In this document: one piece after another, positions 30,674-43,604 of the stretch
Position numbering within the stretch: the first letter of the stretch is position 1
Layout: each line of letters begins with the position of its first letter
NCBI GenBank assembly: GCA_023634235.1
Contig: JAMKCF010000041.1
Coordinates: 62,001-126,000, forward strand
Source of the DNA: Pisaster brevispinus
Lineage: Eukaryota > Echinodermata > Asteroidea > Forcipulatida > Asteriidae
Length of the DNA stretch: 64,000 nt
Direction: 5' to 3'
Notes under the pieces: model-generated
Seen by the model: the letters and a program-made list of their open reading frames with translations, nothing else
Database searches by the model: none
What the model was told of the DNA's origin: nothing
Translations under genes and position numbers: made by a program

Positions 30674-33600
30674 TGAAGGTGTCTAGAATTAACACATACA
30701 GAATAACTTATCAAGAATCAGTAATCAATCATTCTTGATCAATAACTGATAATCCATCATTGAAAATCTCCAACCGGTACTCTCTATATTTAATGAATAA
30801 CCGATATTCAATAATCGATAATCAATAGACCAAATCTTCCAGAAGGATCAAGTGCTGCTGTGAATCATGTATAAATGTACTATGGTTTTTGTACTTTCTA
30901 TTTATCTATAGTAACAATGCAAGGGATGCTATGTCACTTTATGTTGAGATTCAAAGTGGTAGGACTCATCCGGCCCCACCGGTCTCATCCAAATTCTTGT
31001 TCAGGATGCAGTGATGCATTGTGGGAACAATCATGCTGCACATTTGCAACGGATTTACACGATAGAGCTACATTATTATTGATAGTTAAATCTTTCATAA
31101 ACAGGAAGAGGTGACCTGGGGTTATTAGGTCAGGGTCCACTGCTTGTGTATATGTCAGCCCATCCCAGTGCCTTGGGATGTGGTGCTGGGACTGAGCAGA
31201 AATAAGAATTTATGCTCATTTTACCAACAGAGGGCGCTGTCCATGCTAGAGCTTCTAGGGCCAAGTTCGTGCAAGGATTATCGTTGACCATAGTTTGATT
31301 AAGTTAGCCCGAACTCTGTCTATTCATCAATAGTTGGACTACACTAGTTGACTATTTGGAACCAACCTACTGGGCATGGTCGCTTGGCTGGTTTTCAAAA
31401 GCCGTTTTCGTAGCACAGTGCAGAATGGACCAGTTATAAGAAACTGATAGCATACGTTGCGCCGCCGGTGGCGTTGACACGACATGACTAGAGTCTTTTG
31501 CTCTATAACTTCTGTGCGCATGCCTAACGTATGTCATCAAACAACTACTAGTTAACCATTGGTCCTTGCGCGAACTTGACCTAGGATAAGGGTACTTCCC
31601 AATCCCATTTTCGTACCAGACCTCGACACAGGCTCTGGCTGTGGCTTTTGCTTGTGCTCTGGGCTTTGTTTGATGTTGAAGCACTATGCACAACGGTCCA
31701 AACCAAATGATGCAAGCCTGGGCCAGAGCCCTAGCCGGGGTTTGAAAAAAGTCCCTAAGGTCAGCACAAAACAATTTGGCCTATGTATGTCAGAAAGGTT
31801 ACCAACCAAAATACTATATCAATCATGTCAACTGTACGTGATTGGTTCTCCACTCTTTTTCAACCATTAGCCGAATCGTATTAAGCAAATACTGCTTCAA
31901 AGCATGTCTTGTAATCGGATCAACTTCAGAAAGCTGTTAAGCCAGAAATTAGTTGTTCTGATCAGCTCTTAGGAAATTTGAACTTTTATTTATACATTAA
32001 TAGGAAATGTTGATGTGAACATGACCAAAAAGTGTAGATTACAAAGTTACTTTTGTACTTAATTTCACGACATTGTCGTGTTATTCTGAGAAGCTGGTGC
32101 TACCAGCAGAAGAGAGTATTTATAAGAGAAAAGTATATCCGTCAATATTATGTGAGTTTATGAAAGTGTGTTTATGAAAATCTGACCCCATCTTCCAAAA
32201 TCTACTGATTTGTGTTTATTGAAACCATTTGCCAACGTCACACAGATGACCATAGCTTGATGAAGGTTTGTCAGTTGCTTCAGCAGTGGCTAAAGTCGGA
32301 TCACCAAAGATTTATTTTCTTCAATGATGTTGCTGCAGCCAACAGCTGCCCTTCCATACATGGCCTTCCTTCCTTCTACCCTGCCCTTCCTTCTACGGCC
32401 CTTCCATGGCAAAACAGCCCAACTCGAAAAATGTCATTTTGAGAAAAGCAAGTACAAAGATAAGCTGTTTTGCCCTAAAACGGTAGGAAAGTGTAAAAAG
32501 AGGCTGAGATGTTATATTCAAAACCATACATAGTATACCTTTGAAATTTTGAAATGGAAAAAGGTCCCTCAATTTACACAGAAATGATGTTATAGAAAAA
32601 ACTACAATTTTCAAGTTGGGCTGGTTTGTCATGAAAGGGCTGTTCGCCATAGCCAAAGTCAGTTGATTAAGGGTCGCCCAATACACCTGATGCATTTAAT
32701 GATGTCATTTGAGTAGGGCGCCCTCGACTAGAGGTCCAAAGAGGGTTGCTTATTGGCCCATCCTGTGTGCCGCAAAACATCGCTTACATAGATGTGCGTT
32801 TCCATTGTTTCTAGTTTTTTTAGCTCTAAGTTAGTAGCGTTATGACGTCTTGAAGGTCCATCGTTTCCTGCCTCCTTCAGAGCCAACTGCTGTTGACGAA
32901 TAGATTTTTCCTGGTGCTACATGTTCATGTACCAAATACGTCCATGGATTTTATTTCAACTATACAAAGATTATAGTTCTGTGGTCATCTAATTTTTGAC
33001 CTGATTTGTGGCCGAGGGAGTCTCTCCACCCCCCACCCCACCCCACCCAAAAAATTAACAATAAATAGAAAAATTACATAAAATAAAACACAAAGTTCCT
33101 GTACTAACTTCCCCTCTTGAATAGAGTTGGTAACCCCCCCCCCCCCAAAAAAAAGAGAAATATATAAATAAATCAAAATCTTGTAAAGAATTTCTGAGAT
33201 TCCCAGAACTCAATCAATGAAGACTCAAATGGGGGTGGGGGAGATAGAAGGGGGAGGGGTACACCACGCCACATATTGAGCACCAAATGAATGCCGGATG
33301 AAGCCTAGGGACGAGTTGTCTAATGTAGGTTCAATTTCGTTCTTGACTTTGGCTGATAAAGTGTGGCCAAATGTTCTGTAATACAAGCAGAGGTGGCACT
33401 TTTCCTATTTTAATTAGCTTGAGGTCAGGCATTACTTTTCCACCCACCCCCTTGTCCCTGCTCTAGTTTTATTAGGTTATAAACCACAAGGGAAACTGAC
33501 TGGTGTTATTAGATTACACTCCCAATGATGATTAGTAAAAAGATATTTTTCAACGGCCAGGCCTGAAAAAAGGTATCATGTGCATTAAGAAATTATTTTA

Positions 33601-34954
33601 AAATAATGATTTTATATTTTTTGTTGAAATTTAAAAACCCAATTTGTGCAAATGTGGCGACAGAAATGTTGCCGTATACAACCAACATGTAAATTGATTT
33701 AAAAATAGTTGAGCATAAAAGAAAGTATTTATGATTTGGATGACGAGCAGTTAAGGTGTAACCTGTAAATATGAAATATAAATATTGTTTGTGAGTGTGG
33801 AGTGAAGAATTATTTAAAGTTTGCAAAAAAACAAATTTGATTCCGATTTCGCTTTCCAATTGACGCAAATTTTTACCAAGATAAAGTAAGAATTCTATGA
33901 ACTTCCCTTCCTTTAATAATACTTTGTTAAACTTCTTCTTTTTTTATTGAGGGAAAATAAGACTTTCTAAGTGAGTACTGTCTTCATTGGAGTTAAGAAC
34001 AGTTTGCTAATTTTTTTAAATACTTTTTACACAACTTAATTTTGTGAAGTAATATACATCTTTGTATCTGCCGTAACCATTATTTATTTAAAATGTTGGT
34101 GCATTATTTATGTTTCGTTCACTGCATCTTAGTGTAAGATGTGATTTCTCAGTTCTAGACTCAAGTCTCAAGTCGTTAAATGTTTGTCACGGTGATAACA
34201 TAACAGCTCTTACTCGACTATACTGCTCCTGATGATAGCTAGAGGAAGCTAGTTAGCCTTCAAAGCGTTTTGACCAAATAAAGACTCACTTCGCGGCAGT
34301 GAAGTTAACAACAAGAAGTCACCTCAATCCTCTAAGCAAAATTAGTAGTCCCAGATGATTTCCTACCTCCCCAAGTAGTACTTAATAAGCAGGAAGTTCT
34401 TTTTAGAACTAAGTAATCTCCTAAATTCCAAAATCAACTCCCCGGCAGTAGAATAAATAGCAAGACAACTTCTCAAAGATTAAGATTACGGAGCAAAGTA
34501 GATAGACACTCATGGTGTTACAGCAAATGTATATTATACTGCTCTCGCGAGACTGCTTGCTCCTGACTGCTGGCCGTAGTCGCAAGAGCAGAAGTCTCGC
34601 AGGAGCAGCAGAATCGTGAGGACAGCATAAGTATCGCAAGAACAAACATTCTACGAGAGTAAAGTCACGTTGGAGCCATGGTGGTATCACTGTGTCAAAC
34701 ACTTAACGATGGGTCTTCAGGTCTAGCTCAGTAGTTATTAGGTCCTTCGAACAATTTTTGAGGGTTTTAAAAAATTGCGTTTTGGGAATTTTAGAGCTAC
34801 TGGTAAAATTGAGTTTACTGGTCAAAAGAGTTCCCCAGACTAATTATTAGGTGAAAAAGAAACATTATTTTTGTAAGAAAAACAGTTATTTGTGGCTTTT
34901 GAATTTGTTTATTATTTCTTTTTCAGTTTCATAGAAATTTCAGTTTTTATCAAG

Positions 34955-35215
34955 TAAAAAACTACAAGGGACACTGACTGGGTAAATTTTTATTTCTTGT
35001 ATTGACGTGCAGTAAGGCAGATTGGCAGTATCAATATTTTGTCAATATTATCTTTGTTCTTGGGTGCCAGTCTGAAGCCATTCAACCTGTAACTGCCGTA
35101 CAGCCAGGGATCACACCCAAGCTTACGATACAACCTGGGAAGCAGCAGTACAGGGATAAGTGACTTGGTAAATTTTAATTAACGGGATTTAAACTTCTGA
35201 CCTCGTTTTTAGATT
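34955..35215 (-). mobile_element. SINE C copy, diverged
   Basis: Carries the same flank (ACTACAAGGGACACTGACTG) and body (GAAGCCATTCAACCTGTAAC, CAGCCAGGGATCACACCCAA). The tRNA-like part near 35185-35215 is weak. Confidence 0.6.
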
Positions 35216-35409
35216 CAACGTCCCTTTTGATTATTAAGAAAATGAAATTGCACATAAGGGCCTCATGGCACTGTGCCAACGATAATATTATTTTGCTGTG
35301 TAAATTGATTTAGACTTTATTGATTTCAAATCATGCCAATGCTAAGACCTTAACCCTGACACAAGGATCATAGTGTGACGCCCAACGCCAAAATCAGACT
35401 CTTCTCAGA

Positions 35410-35565
35410 GATAATAAATAATACAATAATAGTGGCTTCCTATGCTGCGCTCAAATCCATCACTCAATAATGCTCCAGCAATATTATTATTATTTATCCT
35501 GCAAGGTATGTGGAGCTTTGTTTTGAAGTATGATACCTTTTTCCTTCACATGGCACCATGTCGTA
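35410..35565 (-). mobile_element. SINE A 3' fragment
   Basis: The reverse complement reads the SINE A 3' half (CATGGTGCCATGTGAAGG, TACCTTGCAGGATAAATAA, a TTATTA tail). The tRNA head is missing. Confidence 0.65.
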
Positions 35566-35629
35566 GTGAGATGACAAAAAATGTGTGGGCAACCAAAATA
35601 TTTTCCATGTTATCAATTTAATGTGGTGT

Positions 35630-35983
35630 CTTTAAAAAAATGGAATGGCAATAAAAACTTACTTGGTTAGAAGTACAACAGCTTTTGATAGTATAAAGCA
35701 TTTTGAGAATCATTTCACTTTGAAGTAATGTGGTTTTGGAAAAATATATCAGTTTTTATTCCCCAAAAATTTGAATCTGAGAAAAGTATAGATTGTTTAT
35801 TCCAATTACGGATGATTCTTCCTGTGTGGACTCATAACCGCTCTGGATTTTCAGCGATATCTCTAAAACGCAACCACCTTTTGAAATGAAATTTTCACAG
35901 GTTAGTTTTATTGGATATATCTACACTTAATAGGATTGAAACAATCGAATGGTTCCAAAAACCAAAGGTATACCTTCCCTTTA
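35630..35983 (+). mobile_element. MITE g copy
   Basis: GGAATGGCAATAAAAACTTA at the left and ACCAAAGGTATACCTTCCCT at the right. Same interior as 11718-12110. Confidence 0.75.
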
Positions 35984-36255
35984 AAACATGTTTAATGTTG
36001 AGAAATACTTACAATAGAGGGCTTAACTTTGGTGTTATTTGAAAGCTCTTCTTATTATTTATTTGATGAGCAAATAAATGCACGTTGAGTTTTGGCGAGA
36101 AGTGCCTGGTTTTGGTTAAGAAGTGTCATATTATTTTCAAATGCTTACTTATAGGTTTGGATTTGTAGAAGGCTTTGGGGAGTATAGACCGACCCATTTA
36201 GCCTTGCCATTTTGCCAAGTATTTGTCTCCCAGTGGTGCTTATTGGTACCAACTA

Positions 36256-36450
36256 CAGGGCCCAATTTCGTAGAGCTGCTTGAACATAAGAAGTAGCCAA
36301 GCACAAAAAAAATACTCGTACCAGAATAAGATTACCAACGAAATTACCATAACCTGTGTACAATCTGTTAATGGTATCCTGCTTGTTTTTGATAAGCAGA
36401 AAATCATTTAGCAATATTTGCAGATTTAGCAGCTCTATGAAATTGGGCCC
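36256..36450. mobile_element. MITE b copy
   Basis: Starts CAGGGCCCAATTTCGTAGAG and ends AGCTCTATGAAATTGGGCCC. About 195 bp, with terminal inverted repeats of about 20 bp. Confidence 0.85.
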
Positions 36451-36579
36451 GTTTTTCAAAAAGCTTGTAAGTACAACACATTGTTTAGCAGAAACAGGTC
36501 ACCAGCCACCATTCCATACAGTTTACACCGTTGGGCCGTCTGGTGCCCCACTCATTCTGTAAGCAGTATTCTCTGCTAG

Positions 36580-36842
36580 GCAACTTTATGAGAGCTGCTT
36601 AAGCACAAAAAGTAGAAGCACGGCAAAGGTTATGCTTACCAGAATGGTAACCAGCCAAAATACCATGTCACATGTACAATCTATAACTTGTCCCCTGTCT
36701 ATTTTTGCTCAGCAGAAAATTATTAGGTAAATATTATCTGCTTACCACAGAATTCTGCGCTTAGGGTGCCCTGTATAACTCGTGAATCCATGGGCCATAA
36801 GTGCAGAATTCCAAAGTAGCAGTGCCATGAAAGTGGGCCCTG
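36580..36842. mobile_element. MITE b copy, composite
   Basis: The left part (GAGAGCTGCTTAAGCACAAA) belongs to the b family. The right part (GAATTCTGCGCTTAG to GGGCCCTGG) resembles the related b' form seen at 23695. It may be a recombinant of two subfamilies. Confidence 0.65.
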
Positions 36843-37188
36843 GTCATGGGCAGAAATCCCAGGAAAGAGTAGCAGGCAGAGCCTAGTGTACGAAAAATAG
36901 TGGCAACTTGGTAAGCTTTATCACGCGAGGCTTTTGGTGGAGCAATCGCAGCTGTGATTGGTCAGTACATCATTTGGCTTTATTGGGTTGGTCTCTAATA
37001 GGTTATTAACCTTTGTACATGTAGATTTTTTATTTTTTTAAGAACGTAGCCATCGTTTCATCTGAGGTAGACGGCTTCATTCATTTTGACAATCCTTCGA
37101 CTAGCACTTCTTCCATTATGCTCATTACTGGGACCAAGGTTTAAAAAGTTTCATGGCAAAAACTTTTTACAAAGAGTCATAATTAGTT

Positions 37189-37385
37189 AGTAAGAACTAA
37201 GTAATATCTGGGTAAGAACTTAGTTTAAAAATAACTGAGTAAATAACTGAGTATGAACTAAGTGTTAACTGAGTAAGAACTGAGTAATAACTTAGTAAAA
37301 ACAGTAATAACTGAGTAATATTAACTGAGAAAGAACTGAGTAAAAACTGAATAATAACTGAGTTATAACTTATTAGTAACTGAGT
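37189..37385. repeat. ACTGAGTAA-type low-complexity repeat
   Basis: Irregular array of AACTGAGTAATA / AACTTAGTAAAA motifs, 10-20 bp apart. Confidence 0.85.
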
Positions 37386-38510
37386 AGGTTTACAACCATG
37401 AGTTTAGAAAGAGTAAATGTGTTAAAAGATGAAACATGTGAAATGGCGATAAACTAGTCAAAGACAAAATTTATAAATGTTTTTACAAAGATTTCTTTAC
37501 TGAAACCAATAGAATTTGAAATAGCTTTGATACAACGGTTTCATAAGTTCTTTGTAGACGTTTTATTTTCCATCAAGAGGCTGAATTTTGTTTAATAAAA
37601 GGTTTGAGTTTACCATCTTGCGATAGACATCCCCTGACTATACACATGTATAATAGTTATCAAACAAACGCTTGTGGACTATGGAAAAATATAGCGCTTC
37701 TGCGCAATGCAAGACAAACACGCTATATTTTTCCATTTTCTATGAGTGTGCATGTGGTAACTAATTTATCTATAAGCAAACTTGATGGGCAGCTTAAAAT
37801 AGCAACAATACGTGGAGTTAGAACAGCGCAATACATTGGGTGTGATATGAACCATGCAGTAAGGGTTAATATTACACTCTTGTTGCTATTGATTGACCAG
37901 AATTTGAGAATTTAAGTTTGCTTGAAGATAATAATTATTCATAATAATAATAATAAAGTATGTACAATGTATACATATATATGAAGTGATTACTTTGTAT
38001 GATATATAGATAACTGTTTGTAAAAACAATTGTGTAAACTGAATTTTCTTTTGTAAAGTTTGTGGATATAATAAAGGAAGTCAATTGGAGTGAAGGAATA
38101 CTTGTTGACCAAACAAAAATACTTGCTATGAATTTCAGTTTCTTCCGCTTCCTATTGGACGACACTTGTTATTTATTGTTTACTATTTATTTATATTTTT
38201 TTATTTGTTTTAATATTGGTTATTATTATTATACATTTCTTGTAATGAAACCAAGAATGCCTCATAAGTGAACTTAATCACTGTAGCTCGCAAGCCTGTG
38301 GAACCTAAAATAAGTGTGCTTCTTATGTGTACCAAAACACCAAGGTAAGCCCCTACTCTTGCGCAGGACATATGGCTTAAACTGAAGGACACAGCAATCA
38401 TGGTAAAGCATAAAATGCCATACAGGAATTGATTGGAAACATGGTCTCTCCAGTTGATATTGAGCACCATCCTCCACATTCTGATGTAACTCTGGTCAAG
38501 GGACTTCTGA

Positions 38511-39262
38511 GGGTTAGGGTTAGGGTTGGGTTTGGGGTTAGGGTTAGGATTAGTGGTAAGGTTAGGGTTAGGGTTAAGGCTAGAGTTAGTGTTGGGGTCA
38601 GGGTTTAGGGTAAGGGTTTGGGTTGAGGTTTGGGTTAGGTTTAGGATACACTACTGGTGAAAATGATGTCGGAACAAAGGGGTGTTGAACATAGGGGTTG
38701 GGGTTAGGGTTAGGTTTGGGGTTAGGGTTAGGATTAGTGGTAAGGTTAGGGTTAGGGTTAAGGCTAGAGTTAGGGTTGGGGTAAGGGTTTAGGGTAAGGG
38801 TTCAGGGTAAGGGTTTAGGGTTTAGGGTAGGGTAAGGGTTTGGTTTGAGGTTTGGGTTAGGTTTAGGTTTGTGTTAGGTTTAGGATTAGTAGTAAGGTTA
38901 GGGTTAAGGTTAGAGTTAGTGTTGGGGTCAGGGTTTAGGGTAAGGGTTTGGGTTGAGGTTTGGATTAGGTTTAGGGTTAGGATACACTACTGGTGGTAAT
39001 GATGTCGGAGCATAGGGATGTTGAACATAGGGGTTTGGCCCTGGTGCAACGAAGACTTGCAACTGGGGCAAGGGTTAGAGTTAGGCTTAGGGCTTAGGGC
39101 TTAGGGCTAATATGGTTAGGCTTAAGGTTATGGTGTAGGGTTAATAGGGGTAGGGTTAGTGTGAGGGTTAATATGGGTAAGGTTAGGGGTTAGGGTTAGG
39201 GTTAAGGGTAATAGGGGTAGGATTAGGGTTAATAAGGGTAGGGTTAGGGTTAGGTTTAGGGT
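38511..39262. repeat. Degenerate interstitial telomere-like block
   Basis: Dense TTAGGG / TTAGGGTTTGGG-type motifs on the plus strand, broken by three copies of a non-telomeric unit with ACTACTGGTGA and CATAGGGGTGTTG (about 38650, 38990 and 39280-39350). Unique sequence on both sides shows it is internal and not a chromosome end. Confidence 0.85.
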
Positions 39263-39956
39263 GAGGATTAGGAAAATGCACTACTGGTGATAATTGTTCC
39301 GGTACATAGGGGTGTTGGTACATAGGGGTGTCGGTACATAGGGGTGTAACCGGCCCATGGTGCAGAAAAGACCTAGGGCTGGGGCAAGATGACAGTTGAT
39401 TAATTGCCATAGCTTTGGGTGAACTGAAACGTTAGTGTTGGAAACCTAAGCTCTCAACATAAAAATGTAACTGCAACTGAGTAGTGTTCTATACATTGCC
39501 ATTACCTCATGATACCGTACAGAATAATAAAAAAAGTAATTTTTACTGGAAAGATGCAATCTGTGTTTTCCTTCGAACTAATCACCTGACGAAGTTGATG
39601 CCCTTCATATCCCATATAATTACTAATCAAAAGCGTACTTTCTGTTCCTTGAGCTTTGATTAACGACTGAAAGAGAAAGACCTCCTCGAAGATGGATATC
39701 GCTTCAAGAAGCCGTTATGACATCAAGATGAGCCATGAGGCAAAAAAACGTGATGAGACTTCTTCATTATTACAAGATGAAATAGCCTTCATTAGGTGAC
39801 TGCTTTAGATACATGAAACTATATTTTGGACAAAGTCTGTGGTGTTTTATTTTTAAACAAAAAAATAGTTAATTTTAGTGAAGTGAAGGAAGCGCCATGC
39901 AGACCTTGCTATACATCTATCTATCTTTGTCTTGAACCCAAGATGCAATAACGGAG

Positions 39957-40247
39957 TACATTACGGGAAAGCTCCATTAAAGAAAGAGGCTCAAATGAAA
40001 CATCCTTTTTGTCTGACAGGTCACACCTGTTTTCTCCCTGTAATTACTTTTCCAAACAGTGGACATAATTGGTTCATGCACAAACCAGTAGGGCTGCTGA
40101 CTGCCCCAAGCAGATTAACTGCTCATCCATTAAGTTAGTGACCCAAGAATTCAATGTAAACACACCTAATTGGTGAAAAGGATGAATAGTTTCTGAGTTT
40201 TGTGGCCAAAACTCGGAAATTCTTTAATGGAGCTTTACCGTAATGTA
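39957..40247 (-). mobile_element. MITE e copy, complete
   Basis: TACATTACGGGAAAGCTCC at the left and GGAGCTTTACCGTAATGTA at the right. Likely TA target duplication. 291 bp, opposite orientation to the copy at 16377. Confidence 0.87.
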
Positions 40248-40268
40248 AATATTGGTGGTCAGAATATC

Positions 40269-40500
40269 AAGTAATAAACCACAAGGGAACTGACTGGGTA
40301 AATTTGAATCAATTTAGGGTCGCCTCGAGCAGGATTTGAACCTGCGACCTCCAGATTCAAGTGTCTGCATTCTACCAACTGAGCTGATATGTTGGTGGTC
40401 TCCCTTTTTTGTCAATATCTATGTTCGAGGGTGCCAGTCAAAAGCCATTCAACCTGTAAGTGCCTGTAGCTAGGGATCACTTGGGTGTGACCCATGGTTA
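40269..40500 (-). mobile_element. SINE C copy
   Basis: Read on the minus strand it has the body GATCCCTAGCTACAGGC and GAATGGCTTTTGACTGGCAC, then the tRNA-like GCTCAGTTGGTAGAATGC with B box GGTTCAAATCC, then the tail TTTACCCAGTCAGTTCCC. This gives the canonical order body, tRNA-like unit, tail. Confidence 0.8.
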
Positions 40501-40556
40501 ATAAATTCAAATTCTCTTTAACAAATACCATGGATATGCAGTTCAAAGAGTATTTT

Positions 40557-40749
40557 CCAGAGGTGCCAACATCTTGCAATCTGGAAGTTTTTGTACAACA
40601 ATCAGGGAGAGATTTAGAATTCCATTCCACATAATAGGGAAAAAGTTTCCATAATCAGGGAGATTTTCAAATTTGTTCATCAGAACATGGAAAGATTGGT
40701 TTATTTTCAGGGAACCTTCTGCAGAATCAGGGAGAGTTGGCAGCTTTGG
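40557..40749 (-). mobile_element. MITE f copy
   Basis: Inverted relative to the copies at 21862 and 26531. It contains AATCAGGGAGA repeats and CAGGGAACCTTCTGCAGAAT, and ends GTTGGCAGCTTTGG. Confidence 0.82.
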
Positions 40750-43162
40750 TTCTGGAGAAACTTGATGTAATGAGTGTTAACAAGAAGGGTACACTATTAA
40801 CAACCAAGGAATGACCCCAAAAAGATCTTGAATTTTTAGTCAAATAAGGTTTTATTTCTTAAATACAGGACAAACTGCAACAAACCCTCCAATAAAAAGG
40901 AAACTCTTTTAAAGGTGAGGACGATAAATATTTCTGTACCAACTCACTTTTTCGAAATGAAAATTAAACTCTTTCCTGTTGAAAATTTATCAAATAAATT
41001 TTAAATATTCTTAATTTTGAGACTTATGTTATTGTTCTTATTAAGTAATAGTATTTGAAATCAATTTAAGAGAAAACTCACATTTTCAAAAAAGTGATTC
41101 AGTACAGAATTTACACCTTATAGAGAATAAAACATTGTAATTACACAACCTTTAAATAGTAAAGAAATTATTTAATACTTGCAATTTTCTCCTGGCTAAT
41201 TACTCCCTCCCACAGCAATATGAAATCCCATCCTTTTGATAAATTACCTTACAATTTTCAATAGAATAAACAGTACATTGCAAAGAGTTTTTCATATTAT
41301 ACGCTAGAGTTGTTTGTCTCAATTTTCCTGTGAGAAAATACTGGTCAAATGGCTAATGCAGATTGGGCATCAAGCTCTAGTTTATGGCCTTGCATAAAAA
41401 CGTATACTCGTATAACGGCTGCATAGTGTGTGCTAAACATTATGCATGGAACTCAAAACACATTGTGTAATTTAAGTAATGCAAAAATGCCTGAAGCACA
41501 CATAGCAACACACAATATCCCATTTCCCCATTAAAAGAACCACAAATAAAAAAAAACTCAGCGCTACTATTATTGCCTTATTTTACCAACCACTAAAATT
41601 TTAATGTGTTTCCACGACAACTCAGGGGGAATATTTCGGCCTTACTCAGGGGTTAAAGATTACGGAGCAACACACCTTTATCACGTACAAAATACCATCT
41701 GTCTGGTTCCCAGCTGTGATCATTGTTATAGCATTGACTTATCACAATGGGGCCAGCCTATTTGGCTCCCAGCACCATATTGTTTGCAAATTTAATAAGG
41801 GGAAGGAAGGGGGGGGCAGGTACTAGATGGCTGAACCATGATTTCAAGGCCCAACTTCTCAGCGCTGCTTACTGCAGACTGCATTTCTGGCACCCTTGTA
41901 AAGCACATAATTCTGGGGCCGTAAGCGCAGAAAGCAGAGCATGAAATCGCACCTGGGTCTACTCCCCCCGCCCTCCCACCTCAACTCTTGCAGTCACTCT
42001 AAGGACATTCCTTTGTTCTGTAAACTTAAGGAAAACCCTATTCTTCAACACTGTAAAAAACACTGTGTGGACATGTGTATGTCCACATAGTGTTTCAAGC
42101 CCCTACTTTATGTGGACCTCTTTTGTTCTCAGGTCCACACTTCGTCTGTAGACTTAAAACATACACACAGATTGTAGGATAACAATTACAGTTCTTTGCC
42201 TTTATAAATGTTGCTAACTTCATTTACTCAGCAAATTGAGTTGCCTCGGAAAATGATTCGCTTAAGCCAATTTAAGTGGGACACCTGTTGCAACAGGTTA
42301 ACAATGTTTATTCTGCAGGTCACCAGTTTCTTCTAAGCAAGAGTTTGTTCCATGCTTAGCAACTTGTTGTGCTTATACCAGCTTCATGACACATGGCCTT
42401 GTTTAAATAGTAGCTTACTATGGTTAGAATGCACTCATAAGTTGATGCCTAATGTACACAGAAGGGCTCTAATGTAAAATTTGGTTTTGTGATGCACTCA
42501 TTTTTAAATGGATAGTGTCCTAATTAAAGTGGGGGGGGGGTAGCAAGTCTCCAAAGTGTAAAATGCCATCTGATGAGTGAAATTTGAAACCTGACGTCCC
42601 TTGATATCAACAACAAATTGGTCTGTAGATTCCATACAGGAATTTGTGCATCAGTCAAGAGGTCAAACTCAATGCCCTTTTGATTTGAATATACTATCAA
42701 AATTCGAAAATTTCCTCTTCAAAAATGTACAGTCTCATATATTGAAATAAATATTTTTGGTTTTTGAAACAATTCGCACTGGAAGGGTATAAAATACAAT
42801 GGCATTTTACACCATTTTAACTGCTCTAGTAATATTTTGTCCCCACGTTCATTTCATAAGGACCCTTTCTTTCGGATAAAAAGATTGCATCGTAAAACGG
42901 AATTCCGCCTTGGAGCCCCTCTTTAATCCTCCATCAAGAGATTTTTGCATAGAAAAACCGAAGTATATGCCCTTTACATGTGAACAACCTTTGGCAACCT
43001 TTGTTTATTTGTTTGTTTTTCTCTCTCCTGAAGATTATCAAAGTATACTGATCGAAATGTTGAAATATTACACCATAGTTTTTTTTTTTTTTCAGAACCC
43101 CCCTAACTCATTGAGAGAGTATTTTCATGTACATGGTGCTATCCTAAATCTTAGAGCAAGCA

Positions 43163-43604
43163 GGGCTCGAAATGAACACTGGATTGCAGGCCCCAGGCCA
43201 GTGATTTTAGCTTGGGGCCAGTAAATTCAAGACTGGACAAGTCCGGTGGTCTTGTGTTTTTCAATTAAATAATTATTATCAAGTAATAAACCACAAGGTA
43301 AACCACATATCCCACTCCAGTCAAATTTGTCTTTGTTCAAACCAAATTGAACAACTATTAACACTCTACTGTCGAATTTGTTTGAATTTTTAATAAAAAA
43401 CGTCATATTCAAATGTTGACGTTGAGTCTGATAAATATATTTCAATGCTATCAAGTATTGAAAAATACTTACCTAGATATAAAGACAAATGAGATAAATC
43501 TTTCAGATGATAAACTGTGACGACAGTATTTTTTTCGTTTCGGTTCTGGTCTTGTAATCAAATTTCTGGTCTCGTCAAAAGTTTTGAGGAACAAGCCCTG
43601 CAGT
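43163..43604 (-). mobile_element. MITE c copy interrupted by a SINE C piece
   Basis: CAGGGCTCGAAATGAACACTG at the left and AACAAGCCCTG at the right. A fragment with ATAAACCACAAGGTAAACCA (43278-43345) sits inside, pointing to a nested insertion. Confidence 0.65.

Larger units (their letters stand above)
30674..38510. other. Intergenic / ASAP 3' UTR side, no gene supported
   Basis: Downstream of the ASAP stop. The 3' UTR end cannot be placed. Recognised contents: SINE-related fragments (33475-33510, 34955-35215, 35410-35565), a repeat (35630-35983), two neighbouring MITE copies (36256-36842) and an ACTGAGTAA-type repeat (37189-37385). Long stretches such as 31800-33000 and 33900-34700 show no feature I can name. 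Confidence 0.6.

Noticed and set aside
38511..39262. True chromosome end
   Set aside because: Repeats are degenerate, and unique sequence with the PTP4A gene continues for 25 kb beyond.
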